The notes beneath the pieces were generated by a model. That model saw only the letters and a program-made list of their open reading frames with translations. It searched no databases and had not been told where the DNA came from. The position numbers and the translations under genes were made by a program. Of a stretch of DNA of 64,000 nucleotides, positions 1 to 6,647 are shown one piece after another; position 1 is the first letter of the stretch; each line of letters opens with the position of its first letter. Location of the stretch: contig NZ_BMRV01000006.1 in NCBI RefSeq assembly GCF_014648815.1, positions 310,001 through 374,000 of the forward strand, in the 5' to 3' direction. The DNA is from Streptomyces flaveolus. Its GTDB lineage: Bacteria; Actinomycetota; Actinomycetes; Streptomycetales; Streptomycetaceae.

Positions 1-133
1 GGTCCTTGATCGAGCCGGTCGGGTTGCGGTCCTCCAGCTTGGCCCAGATGCGGACGTCTTCGGACGGCGACAGCCGCGGCAGGCGCACCAGAGGGGTGTT
101 GCCCACCGCGGCCAGCGGGGAGTCGTACCGCAT
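1..133 (-). CDS. cysM: Cysteine synthase CysM (N-terminal part only, runs off the window)
   Basis: PLP-dependent O-phosphoserine/O-acetylserine sulfhydrylase, only the first 44 codons visible. The N-terminus reads MRYDSPLAAVGNTPLVRL, the typical opening of the cysteine synthase family, and ends in PTGSIKD, which contains the PLP-binding lysine (K43). The start is the ATG at 131-133, five bases after the cysO stop, so the two genes are co-transcribed and probably translationally coupled. In Mycobacterium tuberculosis the mec-cysO-cysM trio makes cysteine from a protein-bound thiocarboxylate; the same order here supports that CysM takes sulfur from CysO rather than free sulfide. The catalytic core lies outside the window. 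Confidence 0.93.
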   Translation of the reverse strand, partial: MRYDSPLAAVGNTPLVRLPRLSPSEDVRIWAKLEDRNPTGSIKD

Positions 134-138
134 CCCGA

Positions 139-417
139 TCAGGCCATACCGCCGGCGACGGCCGGCAGGATCGTGACGCTGTCGCCGTCGGCGAGCTTGG
201 TGTTGATGCCGTCGAGGAAGCGGACGTCCTCGTCGTTCAGGTAGACGTTGACGAAGCGGCGCAGCTGGTCGCCGTCCACGATGCGGGCCTGGATGCCCGT
301 GTGCCGGGTCTCGAGGTCGGCGAAGAGCTCGGTGAGGGTGTCCCCGTTGCCCTCCACCGCCTTCTGGCCGTCGGTGTACTGGCGGAGGATGGTCGGGATA
401 CGGACCTCGATGGCCAT
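139..417 (-). CDS. cysO: CysO-type ubiquitin-like sulfur carrier protein
   Basis: MoaD/ThiS-fold sulfur carrier of 92 residues. The sequence starts MAIEVRIPTILRQ and ends ILPAVAGGMA, closely resembling mycobacterial CysO, which carries a C-terminal thiocarboxylate to CysM. The start at 417 is chosen because AGGAG lies 9 bases upstream and the family begins here; a longer reading frame upstream is spurious. Odd point: the active Gly-Gly (residues 89-90) is followed by Met-Ala, so the protein must be trimmed before activation, presumably by the JAMM protease Mec encoded just upstream. It lies between a Cys-containing leader peptide and cysM. Assignment is by family and context; MoaD or ThiS function is less likely. 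Confidence 0.92.
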   Translation of the reverse strand: MAIEVRIPTILRQYTDGQKAVEGNGDTLTELFADLETRHTGIQARIVDGDQLRRFVNVYLNDEDVRFLDGINTKLADGDSVTILPAVAGGMA

Positions 418-470
418 GGCTGAGGGCTCCTGTCGGAAGGTGTCGTGGGTTCGTGGGGCGCGCGGCGGCA

Positions 471-487
471 CGCGGCGGCCCGCCGCG
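471..487 (-). promoter_or_regulatory. GC-rich hairpin between the Cys leader peptide and cysO
   Basis: Seven-base arms CGCGGCG / CGCCGCG lie in the 99-base untranslated stretch separating the leader-peptide stop from the cysO start. It could be part of an attenuator that couples leader translation to cysO expression. There is no T-run, so this is only a candidate, and GC-rich DNA forms such palindromes by chance. Confidence 0.3.
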
Positions 488-516
488 GCTCACGGCCGTA
501 CGGCGGCAGCGGAAGA

Positions 517-612
517 TCAACAGATGGCGCTGTTCAGCCTGCACAGGTCGACGTGCAGCCGCGCCACGAGCAGCGTGCCCGGCGCCTTTTCGCTCACGTC
601 GAGAAGAACCAT
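517..612 (-). CDS. Short Cys-ending leader peptide upstream of cysO-cysM
   Basis: A 31-codon frame, ATG at 610-612 and TGA at 517-519, whose product ends RLHVDLCRLNSAIC. The C-terminal pattern HVDLCR-x2-SAIC is the signature of short leader peptides that PGAP labels 'putative leader peptide' ahead of sulfur-assimilation genes in actinobacteria. Cys is residue 24 and also the very last residue before the stop, as expected of a peptide that senses Cys-tRNA supply. It sits 79 bases downstream of mec and 99 bases upstream of cysO, on the same strand. A TACGAT hexamer ends 6 bases before the ATG and no Shine-Dalgarno is visible, which suggests a leaderless start. Regulatory role is inferred. Confidence 0.75.
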   Translation of the reverse strand: MVLLDVSEKAPGTLLVARLHVDLCRLNSAIC

Positions 613-618
613 GGGCTC

Positions 619-624
619 ATCGTA
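619..624 (-). promoter_or_regulatory. -10 hexamer of a probably leaderless transcript for the Cys leader peptide
   Basis: TACGAT on the minus strand, six bases before the ATG of the leader peptide, the spacing expected if transcription starts on the ATG. No convincing -35 hexamer is seen. Confidence 0.45.
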
Positions 625-691
625 TCGATTCCCGGTCCGGCTTCCGGAGTGTGATCTCACCGTTCGGACAGTTTTCATCCGCAGTGCGAGA

Positions 692-1114
692 TCAGTACGC
701 CTCCACCACCTTGACCTCCTCCTCCGTGACCTCGCCTTCCACGATCCGGTACGAGCGGAACTGGAAGTCGCCGGCGCCGTCGGTGTCCGCGGTGGAGACG
801 AGGACGTAGTGCGCGCCGGGTTCGTTGGCGTAGGTGATGTCGGTGCGGGAGGGGTACGCCTCGGTGGCCGTGTGGGAGTGGTAGATGATCACCGGCTCCT
901 CGTCGCGGTCGTCCATCTCGCGGTAGAGCTTGAGCAGGTCCTGCGAGTCGAACTCGTAGAAGGTGGGCGAGCGGGCGGCGTTGAGCATCGGGATGAACCG
1001 CTCGGCGCGGCCGGCGCCCACGGGACCGGCCACCACGCCGCACGCCTCGTCGGGGTGGTCCTCGCGCGCGTGGGCGACGATCTGGTCGTACAGGGCCTGG
1101 GTGATGGTCAGCAT
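692..1114 (-). CDS. mec: Mec-type JAMM/MPN+ zinc metalloprotease
   Basis: JAB1/MPN/Mov34 metalloprotease, 140 residues. The full JAMM signature is present: E23 in PDEACG, then H79-S-H81, seven residues, S89 and D92 (zinc ligands and catalytic Glu). In M. tuberculosis, Mec (Rv1334) releases cysteine from the CysO-Cys adduct; related enzymes in other bacteria clip residues after the Gly-Gly of sulfur carriers. Here the neighbouring CysO carries an extra Met-Ala, so this enzyme may both mature CysO and free cysteine. No Shine-Dalgarno precedes the ATG, and TATGCT ends 6 bases upstream, suggesting a leaderless message. Followed by the leader peptide, cysO and cysM. Confidence 0.9.
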   Translation of the reverse strand: MLTITQALYDQIVAHAREDHPDEACGVVAGPVGAGRAERFIPMLNAARSPTFYEFDSQDLLKLYREMDDRDEEPVIIYHSHTATEAYPSRTDITYANEPGAHYVLVSTADTDGAGDFQFRSYRIVEGEVTEEEVKVVEAY

Positions 1115-1120
1115 GCGGCC

Positions 1121-1126
1121 AGCATA
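1121..1126 (-). promoter_or_regulatory. -10 hexamer for leaderless mec transcript
   Basis: TATGCT on the minus strand ends six bases before the mec ATG; there is no ribosome-binding site, consistent with transcription starting at the ATG. Confidence 0.45.
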
Positions 1127-1133
1127 AGCAGAG

Positions 1134-1170
1134 GGGCCGATCCGTACCGGTGGGTGGTACGGATCGGCCC
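1134..1170 (-). terminator. Hairpin terminator of the amino-acid permease gene
   Basis: Perfect 15-bp arms GGGCCGATCCGTACC / GGTACGGATCGGCCC around a 7-base loop, without a T-run, as is usual in Streptomyces. It lies 115 bases past the permease stop and just upstream of the mec promoter, so it insulates mec-cysO-cysM. Confidence 0.85.
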
Positions 1171-1284
1171 ATATGCCGGACATCCTGAGCGGCGGCCTTG
1201 CCGGGGTGCCACGAGCAGCCCGTGCGGCCGGACGTCCGGGGTGCGCGCGAACGCGCTGGTCAGCGGGGTTCGGCGGGGTGGCGG

Positions 1285-2712
1285 TCAGCCGACCTTCTCG
1301 AACTCCGGCTCGCCGTGGCGCTCGGTGACCTGCGGGTTGCGGGCCTTGAGCACGAACCAGCCGATGCCCAGGGCGACGGCCCAGCCCGCCATCACGTACA
1401 GACAGATCCGCGAGTCGGCGTCGTAGGCGATGAGGCCGGTGACGAAGAGCAGGAAGGCGATGGCGACGTAGGAGAAGACCGAGCCGCCCGGCGCCGGGAA
1501 GGAGGAGGCGGGCAGGCGGCCCGCGACGACCTGGCGGCGGTAGAGGACGTGGCTGACCAGGATCATCAGCCAGGTCCAGATGCCGGCGGCGGTGGCGACG
1601 GAGGTGACGTAGCCGAAGGCCTTCTCCGGGACGATGTAGTTCAGCACGACGCCGATGCCCATGAAGACGACCGAGACCGTGATGCCGAACGCCGGGGTCT
1701 TGGTCGACGACAGCCGGCTGAAGACCTTGGGCGCCTCGCCGTTGTCCGCGAGGGTGCGCAGCATGCGGCCCGTGGAATACATGCCGGAGTTGCAGGAGGA
1801 CAGGGCGGCGGTGAGCACGACGAAGTTGACGATGCCGGCGCCGGCCGGGATGCCGATGACCCCGAAGGCCTTCACGAAGGGGCTGACGCCCTCGGCGAAC
1901 TCGGTCCACTTCACCACCGCCAGGATGACGGTGAGGGCGCCGACGTAGAACAGCGCGATGCGCCAGGGCAGGGTGTTGATCGCCTTGGGGAGGGTCTTCT
2001 CCGGGTTCTCGGACTCGCCGGCGGTGACGCCGACCAGCTCGACGGCGAGGTAGGCGAACATGACGCCCTGGAGGGTCATCAGGGACGAGCCGATGCCCTT
2101 GGGGAAGAAGCCGTCGAACTCCCACAGGTTGGAGACGGCGGCGGTGTCGCCGGCCTGGCTGAAGCCGAGGGTGAGCACGCCGATACCGATCACGATCATG
2201 CCGATGATCGCGGTGACCTTGACCATCGAGAACCAGAACTCGATCTCGCCGAAGAGCTTGACCGAGATCAGGTTGGCCGCGAACAGCACGACCAGGAAGA
2301 CGAGGGCGGAGACCCACTGCGGGATGTCCGGGAACCAGTAGTGGATGTAGATGGCGGCGGCGGTGAGCTCCGCCATGCCGGTGACCACCCACATCAGCCA
2401 GTACGTCCAGCCGGTGAAGTAACCGAAGAAGGGGCCGAGGAACTCGCGTGAGTACTCGGCGAAGGAGCCCGAGACCGGACGGTAGAGCAGGAGCTCGCCG
2501 AGCGCCCGCATGATGAAGAAGATGATCACACCCGCGAGGGCGTACATGAGGATGATGCTGGGGCCGGCCTTGGCGATGTTGGCCCCGGCTCCCAGGAAGA
2601 GGCCGACGCCGATGGCGCCGCCGATCGCGATCATCTGGACCTGACGGCTGCCGAGCCCGCGCTCGTACCCCTCTTCGGGGGCCTTCTCCGTGTCGACCTG
2701 CGCAGAGGTCAT
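1285..2712 (-). CDS. APC-superfamily amino-acid permease
   Basis: Integral membrane amino-acid transporter of about 475 residues with roughly 12 hydrophobic segments. The N-terminus carries the amino-acid transporter (AAT) family hallmark IAIGGAIGVGLFLGAG near residues 35-50, and later segments (GYFTGWTYWLMWVVTGMAE, NFVVLTAALSSCNSGMYSTG) resemble CycA/AnsP-type proton symporters. The substrate cannot be assigned. ATG 2710-2712 is preferred because GAAAGG lies 10 bases upstream; an in-frame ATG at 2733 is possible. The gene sits where M. tuberculosis has an unrelated gene between the DUF2017 and mec genes. Three palindromic half-sites upstream (2916-2949) suggest a dedicated repressor or activator. 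Confidence 0.88.
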   Translation of the reverse strand: MTSAQVDTEKAPEEGYERGLGSRQVQMIAIGGAIGVGLFLGAGANIAKAGPSIILMYALAGVIIFFIMRALGELLLYRPVSGSFAEYSREFLGPFFGYFTGWTYWLMWVVTGMAELTAAAIYIHYWFPDIPQWVSALVFLVVLFAANLISVKLFGEIEFWFSMVKVTAIIGMIVIGIGVLTLGFSQAGDTAAVSNLWEFDGFFPKGIGSSLMTLQGVMFAYLAVELVGVTAGESENPEKTLPKAINTLPWRIALFYVGALTVILAVVKWTEFAEGVSPFVKAFGVIGIPAGAGIVNFVVLTAALSSCNSGMYSTGRMLRTLADNGEAPKVFSRLSSTKTPAFGITVSVVFMGIGVVLNYIVPEKAFGYVTSVATAAGIWTWLMILVSHVLYRRQVVAGRLPASSFPAPGGSVFSYVAIAFLLFVTGLIAYDADSRICLYVMAGWAVALGIGWFVLKARNPQVTERHGEPEFEKVG

Positions 2713-2915
2713 GTGTGGTGCGCCTTTCTCCATGCCGACCCGGGCCTGTCGTCGGCCTCGGATCGGGTCTCGATCCCCCCGGATGATGGAGCTGAGCGGG
2801 CCTCGCGTCCCGCTCGTGCCTGGCCGGCGGTCCGCCGGCTCGGTGGCGCACCCGGCCGAACATTCGGGTGGTGTTCGCCGGGCGGTCGTGAAGATTTACC
2901 ACGGCCGCAGCACTG

Positions 2916-2949
2916 ATCACAGGGGGCGCCTGTGATGTGTCACACAGGC
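2916..2949 (-). promoter_or_regulatory. Overlapping inverted repeats upstream of the permease (operator candidate)
   Basis: ATCACAGG / CCTGTGAT with a 5-base spacer (2916-2936) overlaps GCCTGTG / CACAGGC with an 8-base spacer (2928-2949), giving three alternating half-sites. A TAAATC hexamer at 2893-2898 (minus strand) lies 17 bases downstream, so the cluster covers the expected -35 region of the permease promoter. The TGTGA/TCACA elements resemble Crp half-sites but the spacing (4) differs from the classical 6. Otherwise the 2713-3063 gap shows no gene. Confidence 0.5.
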
Positions 2950-3063
2950 AGAAGCGGACAAAAGGCACCTGGAGGGTACAAAGGAGGGCGCGGCTTTGAC
3001 GCGATCGTTATCCGGATTTGAGGCTCCGCTGAGCGGACGCACGAGCCTCGCGAACGGGACCGG

Positions 3064-3678
3064 TCAGGGCATAAGGGTCGAGACGAGTGTCTCCTGGAGC
3101 CCGCCGAGCCACAGGTACGCCATGACCATCGGCTTGCGCGGGTCCTCGTCGGGAAGCCGGTAGAGCAGGTCGGAGTCGTCCTCGTCGGCGATCTCCAGCC
3201 GGGAGCCGATCGCCAGGCGCAGGTCGTTCAGGGCGCCCAGCCACTGCCGGGACTCGTCCGGCGACAGCTTCAGCACCGCGCCGTCCTCGCCCGCCGACGC
3301 CGACGCGGACGCCAGGGCGTCCAGCGCGCGGATCACCGCGAGCGCGTTCTCGCGCTTGCCGGCGCGCAGGTCGTTCTCGGTGTAGCGGCGGAACTCGGCG
3401 GAGTGCTCCCGCTGCTCCTCGGCCTCCTTGGCCTGCGGCGTGCCCTCGGGGTCTCCGTAGGCGTCCGGGAAGAGGCGGCGCAGCACCGGGTCGGAGGGCG
3501 GCTCACTGGGACCCTCGGCGAAGAGTTCGGCGAGCGGGTCGTCGGAGGCGTTCTCGGCGGGGCCGGGGCCGATCAGCTCCAGGAGCTGGACCGCGAGCGA
3601 GCGGATGATGGAGATCTCGACGTCGTCGAGGGCGACGGCCGCGCCGCCGCCGGGGAGCGGTTCGAACTGTCCTGGCAT
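3064..3678 (-). CDS. DUF2017 family protein
   Basis: Conserved actinobacterial protein of 204 residues (DUF2017), soluble and acidic, with an N-terminal LDDVEISIIRSLAVQLLEL helix, a disordered Pro/Glu-rich stretch near 45-75, and a helical C-terminus ending WLGGLQETLVSTLMP. Function unknown. It lies 41 bases downstream of clpS on the same strand; the clpS-DUF2017 pairing is conserved across actinobacteria including mycobacteria, which suggests, without proving, a link to Clp proteolysis. No clear Shine-Dalgarno precedes the ATG. Confidence 0.85.
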   Translation of the reverse strand: MPGQFEPLPGGGAAVALDDVEISIIRSLAVQLLELIGPGPAENASDDPLAELFAEGPSEPPSDPVLRRLFPDAYGDPEGTPQAKEAEEQREHSAEFRRYTENDLRAGKRENALAVIRALDALASASASAGEDGAVLKLSPDESRQWLGALNDLRLAIGSRLEIADEDDSDLLYRLPDEDPRKPMVMAYLWLGGLQETLVSTLMP

Positions 3679-3719
3679 GGAGGTGATTCAGCTGCTTCCG
3701 TCCTGCGGGCGGGCGTCGG

Positions 3720-4037
3720 TCATTTCCGGTCCTGCTGGAGGGTGGCCCACAGGCCGTAGCCGTGCATGGCCTGCACGTCCCGTTCCATCTCCTCGCGGCT
3801 GCCGCTGGAGACGACCGCCCGGCCCTTGTGGTGGACGTCCATCATGAGCTTGGTGGCCTTGTCCTTCGAGTAGCCGAAGTACGACTGGAAGACGTAGGTC
3901 ACGTAGCTCATGAGGTTGACGGGGTCGTTGTGCACGATCGTCACCCAGGGCACGTCGGGCTCGGGTACGGCGAAGACCTCCTCCGCCGACTCGGTCTTCT
4001 CGATCTCCATGGGTGCGGCTGCCGTCACACAGCCCAT
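3720..4037 (-). CDS. clpS: ATP-dependent Clp protease adaptor ClpS
   Basis: ClpS N-recognin that delivers N-degron substrates to the Clp chaperone. The core PWVTIVHNDPVNLMSYVTYV and the downstream KLMMDVHHKGRAVV are characteristic; the Asn-Asp-Pro motif and following Met line the N-end binding pocket. About 105 residues from ATG 4037; a GTG at 4028 or an ATG at 4010 are alternatives, with no strong ribosome site to decide. The N-terminal ~18 residues precede the ClpS fold. Divergent from pncB with about 110 bases between them. The C-terminus continues to the family end (YGLWATLQQD). Confidence 0.92.
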   Translation of the reverse strand: MGCVTAAAPMEIEKTESAEEVFAVPEPDVPWVTIVHNDPVNLMSYVTYVFQSYFGYSKDKATKLMMDVHHKGRAVVSSGSREEMERDVQAMHGYGLWATLQQDRK

Positions 4038-4133
4038 GCTGCCACCACAGGGGGGCACCCGCACAAACGGGCCTGTGGCGGGCGCCACGCGCATCGGACA
4101 CCCCTTGAAATCGTCAGAGTGACGAAATGGGGG

Positions 4134-4139
4134 TACGAT
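4134..4139 (+). promoter_or_regulatory. -10 hexamer for leaderless pncB transcript
   Basis: TACGAT ends seven bases before the pncB ATG and no ribosome-binding site is present, suggesting that the message begins at the start codon. A TTGAAA at 4105-4110 is too far (23 bases) to be its -35. Confidence 0.5.
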
Positions 4140-4146
4140 CCGTCGT

Positions 4147-5493
4147 ATGAACACAGCGGACCTTGGGCTGCCGGTGGACGTCCCCTCGACGGCGCTCTTC
4201 ACGGACCAGTACGAGCTGACCATGCTCCGAGCCGCCCTGAAGGCCGGCACGGCCGGGCGGCGGAGCGTGTTCGAGGTCTTCACCAGGCGGCTGCCGGACG
4301 GACGCCGCTACGGCGTCGTGGCGGGCACCGGACGGGTGCTGGACGCGGTGGAGAACTTCCGCTTCGACGCCGGCGTGCTGCGCTTCCTGCGCGAGAAGGA
4401 CATCGTCGACGGCGAGACCCTGGACTGGCTCGCCGACTACCGCTTCAGCGGTGACATCTGGGGCTACCCGGAGGGCGAGGTGTACTTCCCCGGCTCGCCG
4501 ATCATGCGGGTCGAGGGGACCTTCGGCGAGTGCGTGCTGCTGGAGACGGTGCTCCTGTCCATCCTCAACCACGACTCGGCGATCGCCGCGGCCGCCTCCC
4601 GCATGGCCTCCGCCGCCGGTGACCGGCCGCTGATCGAGATGGGCGCCCGCCGCACCCACGAGCTGGCCGCGGTGGCCGCCGCCCGCTCCGCCTACGTCGG
4701 CGGTTTCGCGACCACCTCCGACCTGGCCGCCGGGTTCCGCTACAACATCCCGACCGTCGGCACCTCCGCCCACGCCTTCACCCTGCTGCACGACACCGAG
4801 CGCGACGCGTTCCGCGCCCAGGTGGACGCCCTCGGCCGGGACACGACGCTGCTCGTGGACACCTACGACGTCGCCGAGGCCGTCCGCACGGCCGTGGAGG
4901 TGGCCGGGCCCGAGCTGGGCGCCGTGCGCATCGACTCCGGTGACCTGCTGCTGGTCGCGCACCGGGTGCGGCAGCAGCTCGACGAGCTGGGCGCCACCGA
5001 GACGAAGATCGTCGTCACCTCCGACCTGGACGAGTACGCCATCGCCTCGCTGGCGGCGGCGCCCGTGGACGCGTACGGCGTCGGCACCCAGCTGGTGACC
5101 GGCTCCGGGCACCCGACCGCCTCGATGGTCTACAAGCTCGTCGCCCGCGCCGAGTCCGCCGACGCCGGGGCACCGCTGGTGCCGGTGGCCAAGAAGTCCA
5201 GCGGCGGCAAGACCTCCATCGGCGGCCGCAAGTGGGCCGCCCGGCGCCTGGACTCCTACGGCTACGCCGAGGCCGAGGTCGTGGGCACCGGTCCGGTCCC
5301 CGCCGGCCTGGCCGACCGGCAGCTGCTGGTCCAGCTGGTCAAGGGCGGCGAGGTCGTCGCCCGCGAGCCGCTGGACGTCGCCCGGGACCGGCACGCCGCC
5401 GCCCGCGCCAATCTGCCGCTGTCCGCCACCCAGCTCTCCCGGGGGGAACCCGTCATTCCGACGGAGTACGTGCACGGGGGCTCGGGTAGCTAA
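4147..5493 (+). CDS. pncB: Nicotinate phosphoribosyltransferase PncB
   Basis: Converts nicotinate and PRPP to nicotinate mononucleotide in the Preiss-Handler NAD salvage route. The 448-residue protein has the NAPRTase landmarks in order: ALFTDQYELTML near the start, GTSAHAFTLLHD at about 205, LLVDTYDV, and the phosphoribosyl-binding RIDSGDL near 260, then KLV and the lysine-rich KKSSGGKTSIGGRKWA. Length is normal. Followed after 96 bases by pncA, the preceding step, so the two genes form a salvage operon. The start is the leaderless ATG described at 4134-4139. In M. tuberculosis pncB1 is also beside clpS. Confidence 0.95.
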   Translation: MNTADLGLPVDVPSTALFTDQYELTMLRAALKAGTAGRRSVFEVFTRRLPDGRRYGVVAGTGRVLDAVENFRFDAGVLRFLREKDIVDGETLDWLADYRFSGDIWGYPEGEVYFPGSPIMRVEGTFGECVLLETVLLSILNHDSAIAAAASRMASAAGDRPLIEMGARRTHELAAVAAARSAYVGGFATTSDLAAGFRYNIPTVGTSAHAFTLLHDTERDAFRAQVDALGRDTTLLVDTYDVAEAVRTAVEVAGPELGAVRIDSGDLLLVAHRVRQQLDELGATETKIVVTSDLDEYAIASLAAAPVDAYGVGTQLVTGSGHPTASMVYKLVARAESADAGAPLVPVAKKSSGGKTSIGGRKWAARRLDSYGYAEAEVVGTGPVPAGLADRQLLVQLVKGGEVVAREPLDVARDRHAAARANLPLSATQLSRGEPVIPTEYVHGGSGS

Positions 5494-5589
5494 AGCTGGT
5501 GCGCCGCGAAAAGGCCCGCACCGCCCGCCCCTCCCCGTCCCCCGTGCCCCCACCGGCCCCGTAGCCGCCCCAGTCGAAGGACACCGACC

Positions 5590-6177
5590 ATGCGCCGCGC
5601 CTTGATCGTCGTAGACGTGCAGAACGACTTCTGCGAGGGAGGCAGCCTCGCGGTGTCCGGCGGTGCCGACGTGGCCGCCGCCATCACCGAGCTGATCGGG
5701 CAGGCGCCCGCCGGCTACCGCCACGTCGTGGCCACCCGCGACCACCACATAGCGCCGGGCGGCCACTTCGCCGACAACCCCGACTACGTCCACTCCTGGC
5801 CGGCGCACTGCGTCGCCGGCACGGAGGGAGTCGGCTTCCACCCGAACTTCGCCCCCGCCGTCGCCTCCGGCGCCATCGACGCCGTCTTCGACAAGGGGGC
5901 GTACGCGGCGGCCTACAGCGGCTTCGAGGGCGCCGACGAGAACGGCACGACACTCGCCGACTGGCTGCGCGCCCGGCAGATCGACGAGGTCGACGTCGTC
6001 GGCATCGCCACGGACCACTGCGTCCGGGCCACCGCCCTGGACGCCGCCCGGGAGGGCTTCCGTACGCAGGTGCTCCTCGACCTGACCGCCGGAGTCGCCC
6101 CGGAGACGACCGAGCGGGCGCTGGAGGAGCTGCGGGAGGCGGGCGTGGAGCTGTCGGGCAAGCCGGTCGTCCAGTAG
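5590..6177 (+). CDS. pncA: Nicotinamidase PncA
   Basis: Isochorismatase-like hydrolase of 195 residues that deamidates nicotinamide to nicotinate, feeding PncB. The catalytic triad is visible as D9 (VVDVQNDF), K102 (FDKGAY) and C144 (ATDHCVRATALDA); the metal site is D51, H53 and H59 (TRDHHIAPGGH). Normal family length. It follows pncB on the same strand with a 96-base gap. The 3' end is convergent with a small conserved gene only 10 bases away, without an obvious hairpin. By homology it would also activate pyrazinamide. Confidence 0.95.
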   Translation: MRRALIVVDVQNDFCEGGSLAVSGGADVAAAITELIGQAPAGYRHVVATRDHHIAPGGHFADNPDYVHSWPAHCVAGTEGVGFHPNFAPAVASGAIDAVFDKGAYAAAYSGFEGADENGTTLADWLRARQIDEVDVVGIATDHCVRATALDAAREGFRTQVLLDLTAGVAPETTERALEELREAGVELSGKPVVQ

Positions 6178-6186
6178 GGGGATCGC

Positions 6187-6513
6187 CTAGGTCCGGGCCG
6201 TCGGGCGCCCGAGCAGCGCCCGGATCGGGTGCCACAGCTCCTGGACCAGGGCTCCGCCCACGGGAGCCGTGCGCCATATGAGGCCGTCGGGGTGGTGCAG
6301 GACCGCCGTGATCTCGTCCGGGGTGGGCGGTGCCGCGTTGCCCCGCAGGTAGACCGCGCGCAGTCCCAGGTTGCGCAGCCTGGTCAGGGCGCGCGCCCGG
6401 TTGTGGGCGTGGACGAGTACGCGCACGTTGCCCTCGGCGGCGGCGGGGCTGGGCAGGTTCAGTGCCACCACCACCGTGCCGTTCGGCAGCTTGCAGAAGC
6501 CTCCTGCGGCCAT
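6187..6513 (-). CDS. Small conserved hypothetical protein
   Basis: A 108-residue protein I do not assign to a named family. It starts MAAGGFCKLPNGTVVVALNLPSP and looks like a soluble alpha/beta protein with a central Arg-rich helix (HNRARALTRLRNLGLRAVYLRG) and a C-terminal tail. No signal peptide or membrane segment. It runs towards pncA, ending 9 bases from the pncA stop. Codon usage is typical of the neighbourhood, so it is likely real. Its own promoter must lie in 6514-6586, since the protease terminator is at 6587-6622. Confidence 0.7.
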   Translation of the reverse strand: MAAGGFCKLPNGTVVVALNLPSPAAAEGNVRVLVHAHNRARALTRLRNLGLRAVYLRGNAAPPTPDEITAVLHHPDGLIWRTAPVGGALVQELWHPIRALLGRPTART

Positions 6514-6586
6514 GCGGTCATACCCCCGTGTCGGTCGGTGCGGGTTCCGGTGTCAATAAGCGAGCCACAGGACGCACCTAAACACG

Positions 6587-6622
6587 GATCGGCGGCGACC
6601 CGCCAGGGGGTCGCCGCCGATC
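6587..6622 (-). terminator. Terminator of the M6 protease gene
   Basis: Perfect 15-bp stem GATCGGCGGCGACCC / GGGTCGCCGCCGATC with a 6-base loop, 26 bases beyond the protease stop. Confidence 0.9.
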
Positions 6623-6647
6623 ACGCGCTGACCTGCGCAGATACTAT

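Noticed and set aside
1198..2451. Long open frame opposite the amino-acid permease
   Set aside because: Very high third-position GC opens shadow frames opposite real genes; this product is Asp/Gly/His-rich with no domain, while the permease frame matches a known family. The same reasoning removes all other long antisense frames in the window, for example at 6843-9071, 27141-29531 and 53251-55836.
2928..2949. Canonical Crp site upstream of the permease
   Set aside because: TGTGA and TCACA half-sites are present but with a 4-base spacer instead of 6, so I do not call it Crp.
3688..4101. Overlapping frame across clpS and the gap to the DUF2017 gene
   Set aside because: It is a shadow of clpS in another frame, without family similarity; the short tail before the DUF2017 start has no ribosome site.
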